Part shown: positions 6,340 to 9,929 of the stretch, one piece after another | Layout of the letters: each line of letters starts with the position of its first letter | Numbering within the stretch: position 1 is the stretch's first letter | NCBI GenBank assembly: GCA_903868375.1 | Contig: CAIPVD010000089.1 | Coordinates: 1 to 9,929 of the forward strand | Reading direction: 5' to 3' | Length of the DNA: 9,929 nucleotides | From: an uncultured delta proteobacterium | Lineage (GTDB): Bacteria > UBA10199 > GCA-002796325 > 1-14-0-20-49-13 | Made by a program: the position numbers and the translations under genes | Notes under the pieces: generated by a model | What the model was told of the DNA's origin: nothing | Databases searched by the model: none | Seen by the model: only the letters and a program-made list of their open reading frames with translations

Positions 6340-7124
6340 ACACCAAAACCGTAACCATAATAGGTGCAGGCCCTGCGGGGATAACTGCAGCCTTGCAGCT
6401 TCGCCGCGCTGGCATAGAGTTCGCTATCTTTGAAAAGGGCGACATAGGCGGGCTTTTGCTTAACGCCAACTTGGTTGAAAATTATCCGGGGCTTGAGAAG
6501 CCTATTAGCGGTATCGAATTGGTGGCGCGATTCAGAAGGCAGATGTCGGATCTGGGGATAGAGGTAACAAAAGGGAAAGTGAACGGCATTCAGAGAACAG
6601 ATGATGGATTTGAGATCAAGATAATAGATGAAGATATAAAATGTAAGTATGTTGTTATTGCGACCGGAACAAAACCGAAGGTTCTAGATATAGGAGATAA
6701 GGTCGAATACGATGTCTATCCGCTGCGAAATGTAAGGAACAAGCGCATGGCCGTGATAGGCGGTGGCGATGCGGCGTTCGATTACGCGTTGAACCTTGCA
6801 AAGAACGATAATCAGGTTTCGCTCTATTGCAGAAGTACCGCGCCAACTTGCTTAAAGCTTCTTTACGAACGAGCGAAGAAACATCCATCGGTCGAACTCT
6901 TTATCGGCGAAGAATTCAAAGACCTGGGCTACGACCACGTTGTTGCGGCGATAGGAAGAGAACCTTGCACCGATTTTATTTCCAAAGAACTAATGGACAT
7001 AAAAGTTGAAGGCCTATATTTTGCGGGCGATGTCGTACGCGGAAATTTAAGGCAGCTTGTGATGGCGGCAGGTGACGGCATGTTTGCGGCGCAGGATATA
7101 ATCCAAAAGGAAAACACAAAGTGA
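6336..7124 (+). CDS. Small thioredoxin-reductase-like FAD/NAD(P)H oxidoreductase lacking CxxC
   Basis: A 262-aa flavoprotein. The N-terminal FAD-binding GAGPAGITAA motif is followed by GGLL...VENYPGL. The pyridine-nucleotide site appears as VIGGGDAAFDYALNLA, then YCRS. The C-terminal FAD signature is GLYFAGDVVRGNLRQ, then AAGDGMFAAQ. The order matches low-molecular-weight thioredoxin reductases, but the CxxC pair expected between the FAD half and the GGGDAA motif is absent (that stretch reads VEYDVYPLRN). The protein is ~50 aa shorter than usual, with a segment missing after the nucleotide site (SVELFIGEEFKDLGYD runs straight into VVAAIGREP). It is therefore more likely an electron-transfer reductase than a thioredoxin reductase. 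The start codon overlaps the hydrolase stop (ATGA), and the stop overlaps the GTG of the radical SAM gene. Supplying electrons to that enzyme is a reasonable inference. Confidence 0.92.
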   Translation: MNTKTVTIIGAGPAGITAALQLRRAGIEFAIFEKGDIGGLLLNANLVENYPGLEKPISGIELVARFRRQMSDLGIEVTKGKVNGIQRTDDGFEIKIIDEDIKCKYVVIATGTKPKVLDIGDKVEYDVYPLRNVRNKRMAVIGGGDAAFDYALNLAKNDNQVSLYCRSTAPTCLKLLYERAKKHPSVELFIGEEFKDLGYDHVVAAIGREPCTDFISKELMDIKVEGLYFAGDVVRGNLRQLVMAAGDGMFAAQDIIQKENTK

Positions 7125-8038
7125 AGATAGTAAGAACGGTAGGGCGCGAAGACCTAGCTCAAGTCTATATTGCCGAATCGAAAGAAGGCAAAAGGGTAGA
7201 GTTTGTTCAGTCGCTACAGCCGCCATTTTCGCGCAGCGATAAATGGGTGCTTATCGTTTCGACGCTTTACGGCTGCCCGGTGGAATGCGAAATGTGCGAC
7301 GCAGGAGGATCGTTCGCCGGCAAACTTTCCGCCGAGGATATACTTTTCCAGATCGACCATATGGTCGATCTCTTTTATCCGAGTAGAGTTGTAACGGCGA
7401 AAAAATTCAAGATACAGTTCGCGCGCGTCGGCGAGCCTTCGTTCAATGAAAATGTCCTCGCAGTTTTGCGCAAACTGCCAAAAAGATACGAAGCGAAAGG
7501 GCTTCTTCCTTCATTATCAACAATTGCACCGCGTTCTGCCGGAAGCTTTTTCGAAGAGCTGCTGGAAATAAAAAACGAGCTGTACCGCGATTCTTTTCAG
7601 CTGCAGTTCTCCGTTCATTCCACCGACGAAGCCTTAAGAGATAGAATAATGCCGGTGCAGAAGTGGAACTTGGAAGAAATCGCGGAATATGGCGCCAGGT
7701 TTTACACAAAAGGCGGAAGAAAGGTGACGCTTAACTTTATCTTGGCGGATGATTATTCGATCGATCCGCGGCGGCTGAAAGAAATATTTTCGCCGGAAGA
7801 ATTTTTCATAAAGATGACGCCTCTTAATCCAACCTTCAAGGCGCGCGCGGCCGAACTGAAGGCGTTGCCTCTTAACGTTCCGCCTGTAGTAGATGAATTG
7901 AAGGGTTCCGGCTTCGACGTTCTCTACAGCATTGGCGAACTGGAAGAAAATCAGATAGGCAGCAATTGCGGGCAGTATATCAAGGCCTTTGAAGACAAAA
8001 CTACGGCCGCATTTTTATCTTCTCGAACAGCGCCTTGA
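7121..8038 (+). CDS. RlmN-like radical SAM protein with a non-canonical cysteine set
   Basis: A 305-aa protein starting at GTG (overlapping the previous TGA, with AAAAGGAAAA at 7105-7114 as ribosome-binding site). The [4Fe-4S] motif is C52-x3-C56-x2-C59. Matches to RlmN/Cfr run through the chain: GC-x3-C-x2-C followed by KLSAEDILFQI; GEPSFNEN (like GEPLLN); FSVHSTDEALRDRIMPVQK; KVTLNFILAD; MTPLNP; and SNCGQY (C283), equivalent to the methyl-carrying C355 of E. coli RlmN. Two key differences are visible. The residue seven before the first cluster cysteine is I45, where RlmN has the second catalytic cysteine (C118). The N-terminal ~80-residue domain of RlmN is absent. It is probably not an A2503 rRNA methylase. 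The last gene of the AMMECR1 operon; its 3' end overlaps the convergent hepT. Confidence 0.9.
   Translation: MKIVRTVGREDLAQVYIAESKEGKRVEFVQSLQPPFSRSDKWVLIVSTLYGCPVECEMCDAGGSFAGKLSAEDILFQIDHMVDLFYPSRVVTAKKFKIQFARVGEPSFNENVLAVLRKLPKRYEAKGLLPSLSTIAPRSAGSFFEELLEIKNELYRDSFQLQFSVHSTDEALRDRIMPVQKWNLEEIAEYGARFYTKGGRKVTLNFILADDYSIDPRRLKEIFSPEEFFIKMTPLNPTFKARAAELKALPLNVPPVVDELKGSGFDVLYSIGELEENQIGSNCGQYIKAFEDKTTAAFLSSRTAP
7350..7371. repeat. 22-bp perfect palindrome inside the radical SAM gene
   Basis: Bases 7350-7371 equal their own reverse complement without a mismatch, centred on CATATG, with arms AGATCGACCAT and ATGGTCGATCT. They cover codons for I-D-H-M-V-D (residues 78-83), in the region after the iron-sulfur motif. 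No T-run follows, so it is not a terminator. It may be a binding site for a dimeric protein or a cruciform/hairpin, or arise from codon choice. Confidence 0.6.
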
Positions 8039-8414
8039 TCGCATCCACGAAGCTGGACTTGATCAAAAGATATGTTTCGTAAGCATCTTCATCCGAATAC
8101 GTGTGAACGATCTCGTTCCTTTTTCTGACCATTAAGGGAAAGACCTCTTCATGACTCTTATCGATTAGGCCAATATTGAATGCTTCCTTAAAACAGCTTA
8201 AGGGCGAAACTGTTTCGATTCCTTCATCGAGCAATATTTCCTTCAATGTCTTCCACATCGTTTCGAATGTGTATTCAAAACGTTTGACCACGATTTCAAC
8301 GATGATGTCCTTGTCGTATTTGGCTTCAAACTCTTTCGAGGTTGCTTCTATGAGCTTGTTCAATCCCGCTTCAAATTTTTCAAAAGTCCTCGACAGTTTT
8401 TTCCTTCGTGCCAT
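8001..8414 (-). CDS. hepT: HEPN-domain toxin of MntA/HepT type (predicted RNase)
   Basis: A 137-aa all-helical protein of the HI0074-like HEPN family ('nucleotidyltransferase substrate-binding' proteins). Near the C-terminus RNEIVHTY fits the R-x4-H-x-Y motif. In characterised HepT toxins R and H form the RNase site, and the Tyr is AMPylated by MntA to neutralise it. Other family-like features are FEYTFETMWKTLK (helix 2) and the helix DAYETYLLIKSSFVDAIKALFEKI. A strong AAAGGAG sits 8 nt upstream of the ATG, so the start is well fixed even though it lies 55 nt inside mntA. The 3' end overlaps the radical SAM gene antisense by 38 nt. Toxin activity is inferred from the family. Many such pairs act as type VII toxin-antitoxin modules. 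Confidence 0.9.
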   Translation of the reverse strand: MARRKKLSRTFEKFEAGLNKLIEATSKEFEAKYDKDIIVEIVVKRFEYTFETMWKTLKEILLDEGIETVSPLSCFKEAFNIGLIDKSHEEVFPLMVRKRNEIVHTYSDEDAYETYLLIKSSFVDAIKALFEKIKMRP

Positions 8415-8701
8415 ATTTTTATCTCCTTTAAAGCCTCTGTTTTTATTTTTTCGTTCACCGACGAAAAGTCAATGATATCGATCTTCTGCAGTGTAGAAAT
8501 ATCGTTGTTCAGCTGTTCCTGTATCTCTACAAAAGCACGAGAGGGAACGCTTTTTTTGGCCAGCAAGCCGATGTCAATGTCGGAGCTATGGATAGCATCG
8601 CCAGTTGCATGACTTCCGAACAAAAAAACCACGCAATCATTTTTTGGTACCTGGCCGAAGATTATATCCAGTATCTGCGTTTTGATGCGGGAATCGGTCA
8701 C
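8360..8701 (-). CDS. mntA: MNT-domain minimal nucleotidyltransferase, antitoxin of the HEPN pair
   Basis: A 113-aa protein with the nucleotidyltransferase signature G-S-x10-D-x-D complete: GSHATGDAIHSSDID, preceded by the VVFLF strand. A third acidic position is likely in KIDIIDF. In the MntA/HepT system this enzyme transfers AMP to the toxin tyrosine, and the matching R-x4-H-x-Y toxin is encoded just downstream, so the pair appears intact. The frame starts at GTG 8701. No Shine-Dalgarno is visible; a -10-like GATAAT (minus strand, 8715-8710) lies only 8 nt before the GTG, so a near-leaderless transcript is possible. A later start would remove part of the first helix but not the active site. 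The last ~17 codons overlap hepT in another frame. Confidence 0.88.
   Translation of the reverse strand: MTDSRIKTQILDIIFGQVPKNDCVVFLFGSHATGDAIHSSDIDIGLLAKKSVPSRAFVEIQEQLNNDISTLQKIDIIDFSSVNEKIKTEALKEIKIWHEGKNCRGLLKNLKRD
8421..8429 (-). promoter_or_regulatory. Ribosome-binding site of hepT, inside mntA
   Basis: On the minus strand AAAGGAG (8429-8423) lies 8 nt before the ATG at 8414. It is the strongest Shine-Dalgarno near either gene of the pair and fixes the toxin start within the antitoxin reading frame. The toxin thus has its own good initiation site, while the antitoxin has a GTG and no visible site. Confidence 0.7.
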
Positions 8702-8740
8702 AAGTGCTGATTATCAGAGCATAGTAATATCAGCAAGTTG
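8701..8740. promoter_or_regulatory. Nested inverted repeats over the mntA start: candidate autoregulatory operator
   Basis: TGCTGAT (8705-8711) is the reverse complement of ATCAGCA (8729-8735). The outer CAA/TTG (8701-8703 and 8738-8740) adds further pairing with a one-base offset. Inside, CTGATTATCAG (8707-8717) is a separate 5-bp-arm palindrome, so the CTGAT half-site occurs three times in both orientations. The site overlaps a minus-strand TTGCTG (8736-8731) / GATAAT (8715-8710) promoter-like pair with a 15-bp spacer. This is what an autorepressed toxin-antitoxin promoter would look like, but no DNA-binding domain is evident in MntA or HepT. Confidence 0.35.
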
Positions 8741-8841
8741 TTTTTAGTGAGGCTCTCGCACGCCGCATAAAAATATTTGACATTTTTCCATTATTCGACT
8801 AGGAACTCTTCCAAGATAAAAACAAAAAAAGGAGAATATTT
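8741..8841 (+). promoter_or_regulatory. Upstream region of the 288-aa orphan gene
   Basis: A perfect sigma70-like -35 (TTGACA, 8777-8782) lies 59 bp before the ATG, but no good -10 is found at 15-19 bp spacing (the best is TAGGAA at 8800), so promoter assignment is tentative. The ribosome-binding site is clear: a poly-A stretch followed by GGAG (8831-8834), 7 nt before the ATG. Confidence 0.35.
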
Positions 8842-9708
8842 ATGCCTCTTCCAGTCGCACCAACAAATCTAGGGTTTTCTTCAAACACAATTTTCAGCGG
8901 ATTAGCAGGAGTCGGCGGCGGACTTGTTGGTTCGGTTCCATCATTCATCGATGCCAATGCGCCAGCAATAAACACGGCGCTTCTTTACCAGGCGCCGGCT
9001 CAAACGAACGCAGCGCTCTTCGCATCGGACGCCGCTTCGGCAGCTGATAGAAAACTTATGGCGGATGGTGCCGGCCCAACTTCAACTGCTAATGCAGCTG
9101 CCGGTAAGTCGTTTGAATGGAGAGGAACGACATGGCAGACAAGGCCCGATTCGCTTATAGTCACCGGAGCGAATGGATATGTGCTCTATCACTTGACAGT
9201 TTACCATGGCGTTCCTGGGCAAGTTTTGGAAAGGGCTTTAGGAATTGAAGGGGCATTCATTGCTTTAATGAGGACGGAAGGTGTTGTTAATATTAAAACG
9301 AAAAGCGATGGCATAGCCGTGAGCCGCACTTCGCCATCTGTTGGCGGCACTGCCGGAGTTTGCACTGGATATACGCCTGGAGTGCGGGTGCAAGAACGCC
9401 ATATGTCCCATAGAGAGGTGCATCTAGATTTAGAAAAAGCGCTAAGAGCCGCAGGGGGATCTCCTTATAAAGAAGACTTGCTAGCATTGATCGAGTTTAT
9501 TCGTTACTTGCATACGTACAGAGGGCCTGCGGTTTCTGATTTTTTTAGGCAATCTTATATCAATCTGCAATCTAGTTTATCCCGATTGTTTGAAAGGTCG
9601 TGCAGCGCATTCCAACCTACCCGAGTTATGCCCGAAGAACTAAAACTATTAGGGGTGCCGGAAGATTATATAGATGTCTTCAGAGAGACCGGCGATTGGA
9701 ATAGATAA
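8842..9708 (+). CDS. Orphan protein, 288 aa, Ala/Gly/Ser-rich N-terminal part
   Basis: I do not recognise a family. Residues 1-90 are low complexity, rich in Ala, Gly, Ser, Thr, Asn and Pro, with a small hydrophobic glycine-rich stretch (GLAGVGGGLVG, 20-30) and no charged n-region, so it is not a standard signal peptide. From ~91 it looks like a folded domain. Beta-like segments (FEWRGTTWQTRP, SLIVTGANGYVLYHLTVYHG) are followed by a mixed region with an H-x2-H-x3-H cluster (H187, H190, H194), then C-terminal helices (EDLLALIEFIRYL, NLQSSLSRLFER) and a D/E-rich tail. The start is well supported by GGAG 7 nt upstream. The gene stands alone between the mntA-hepT pair and a convergent aminotransferase. 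A disordered secretion or tethering segment joined to a domain is a possibility, not a conclusion. Confidence 0.75.
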   Translation: MPLPVAPTNLGFSSNTIFSGLAGVGGGLVGSVPSFIDANAPAINTALLYQAPAQTNAALFASDAASAADRKLMADGAGPTSTANAAAGKSFEWRGTTWQTRPDSLIVTGANGYVLYHLTVYHGVPGQVLERALGIEGAFIALMRTEGVVNIKTKSDGIAVSRTSPSVGGTAGVCTGYTPGVRVQERHMSHREVHLDLEKALRAAGGSPYKEDLLALIEFIRYLHTYRGPAVSDFFRQSYINLQSSLSRLFERSCSAFQPTRVMPEELKLLGVPEDYIDVFRETGDWNR

Positions 9709-9720
9709 TATTGGGATCTT

Positions 9721-9929
9721 TTAATTTAACGCCTTTTCTATCCTATCCAATCCTTCTTTGATAAGTTCCATCGAGGTTGCAAACGAAAGCCTGATGTAAC
9801 CGCCAATGCCGAAGGCTTCACCTGGGACCGTTGCAACGTGCGCGGTTTCTAGCAAATATTCCGCAAGCGCAGCCGATGTTTCCATCTTCTTTCCACCAAA
9901 AGTTTTGTCAAGAATGGCGGTGACAGATC
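9721..9929 (-). CDS. Class I/II PLP-dependent aminotransferase, C-terminal part (5' end outside window)
   Basis: The minus-strand frame is open from the window edge to a TAA at 9723-9721 and gives the last 68 residues of an aspartate-aminotransferase-like (fold type I) enzyme. Recognisable elements are ALAEYLLETAHVATVPGEAFG, then GGYIRLSFATSMELIKEGLDRI. The Arg of YIRLSFA corresponds to the conserved arginine that binds the substrate alpha-carboxylate. The PLP-lysine lies upstream, outside the window. Enzymes with this ending transaminate aspartate, aromatic amino acids or alanine; the exact substrate cannot be told from this part. The gene converges on the orphan gene with 12 bp between stops, and no terminator hairpin is evident there. 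Confidence 0.93.
   Translation of the reverse strand, partial: SVTAILDKTFGGKKMETSAALAEYLLETAHVATVPGEAFGIGGYIRLSFATSMELIKEGLDRIEKALN

Noticed and set aside
6336..7124. Thioredoxin reductase (trxB)
   Set aside because: There is no CxxC redox pair and the nucleotide-binding half is shortened. It cannot be a normal TrxR.
7121..8038. Canonical 23S rRNA A2503 methyltransferase RlmN
   Set aside because: The fold and CGQ cysteine match, but the second catalytic cysteine is Ile and the N-terminal domain is missing, so the standard function is unlikely.
5202..8038. Classical AmmeMemoRadiSam locus
   Set aside because: No MEMO-domain protein is encoded in the window and the radical SAM protein is RlmN-like rather than the usual partner; only AMMECR1 matches.
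8777..8805. Strong sigma70 promoter for the orphan gene
   Set aside because: The -35 TTGACA is perfect but no acceptable -10 lies at 15-19 bp, so it is reported only as tentative.
1..9929. CRISPR array, insertion sequence, tRNA or rRNA gene
   Set aside because: No regularly spaced repeats, transposase-like frames, terminal inverted repeats or conserved RNA gene sequences were seen. Nearly all of the window is accounted for by protein-coding genes.

Overview
This 9.9 kb window looks like a chromosomal segment of a bacterium, probably Gram-negative and uncultured. Genes are tightly packed, with 4-nt stop/start overlaps, frequent ATA (Ile) codons and roughly balanced GC. The protein flavour is loosely 'deltaproteobacterial or candidate-phylum', but no marker here fixes the taxonomy and I hold that only weakly. 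I see no rRNA, tRNA, CRISPR array, insertion sequence or integrase.

Layout. (1) Bases 1-76 hold the last codons of a rightward gene. Its stop codon abuts the stop codon of the first leftward gene. (2) Bases 77-5099 are a leftward five-gene array, read from 5099 down: three tandem paralogous P-loop NTPases of 243-245 aa, joined by ATGA overlaps; an organophosphate:phosphate-antiporter-type MFS permease; and a 499-aa two-TM protein of unknown function. (3) Bases 5100-5201 are a short divergent intergenic region. (4) Bases 5202-8038 are a rightward four-gene operon: an AMMECR1-domain protein, an isochorismatase-fold cysteine hydrolase, a small thioredoxin-reductase-like flavoprotein without the redox CxxC, and an RlmN-like radical SAM protein. 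(5) Bases 8001-8701 are a leftward MntA/HepT-type nucleotidyltransferase/HEPN pair whose 3' end overlaps the radical SAM gene antisense by 38 nt. (6) Bases 8842-9708 encode a rightward 288-aa orphan protein with an Ala/Gly-rich N-terminus. (7) Bases 9721-9929 are the C-terminal part of a leftward class I PLP aminotransferase.

The most interesting unit is the rightward operon. AMMECR1 proteins normally travel with MEMO and a PflA-like radical SAM enzyme (the AmmeMemoRadiSam association). Here the partner is instead an RlmN-like radical SAM protein that keeps the methyl-carrying cysteine (CGQ motif) but lacks the N-terminal RNA-binding domain. It also has Ile in place of the second catalytic cysteine that RlmN/Cfr need for turnover. 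A plausible electron donor (the TrxR-like reductase without CxxC) and a hydrolase lie between them. I infer a dedicated modification pathway with non-canonical RlmN chemistry. The second interesting unit is the triplicated NTPase array feeding into a phosphate-ester transporter. Two unusually long perfect palindromes, 18 bp in the first NTPase gene and 22 bp in the radical SAM gene, lie inside coding sequence and are unexplained.
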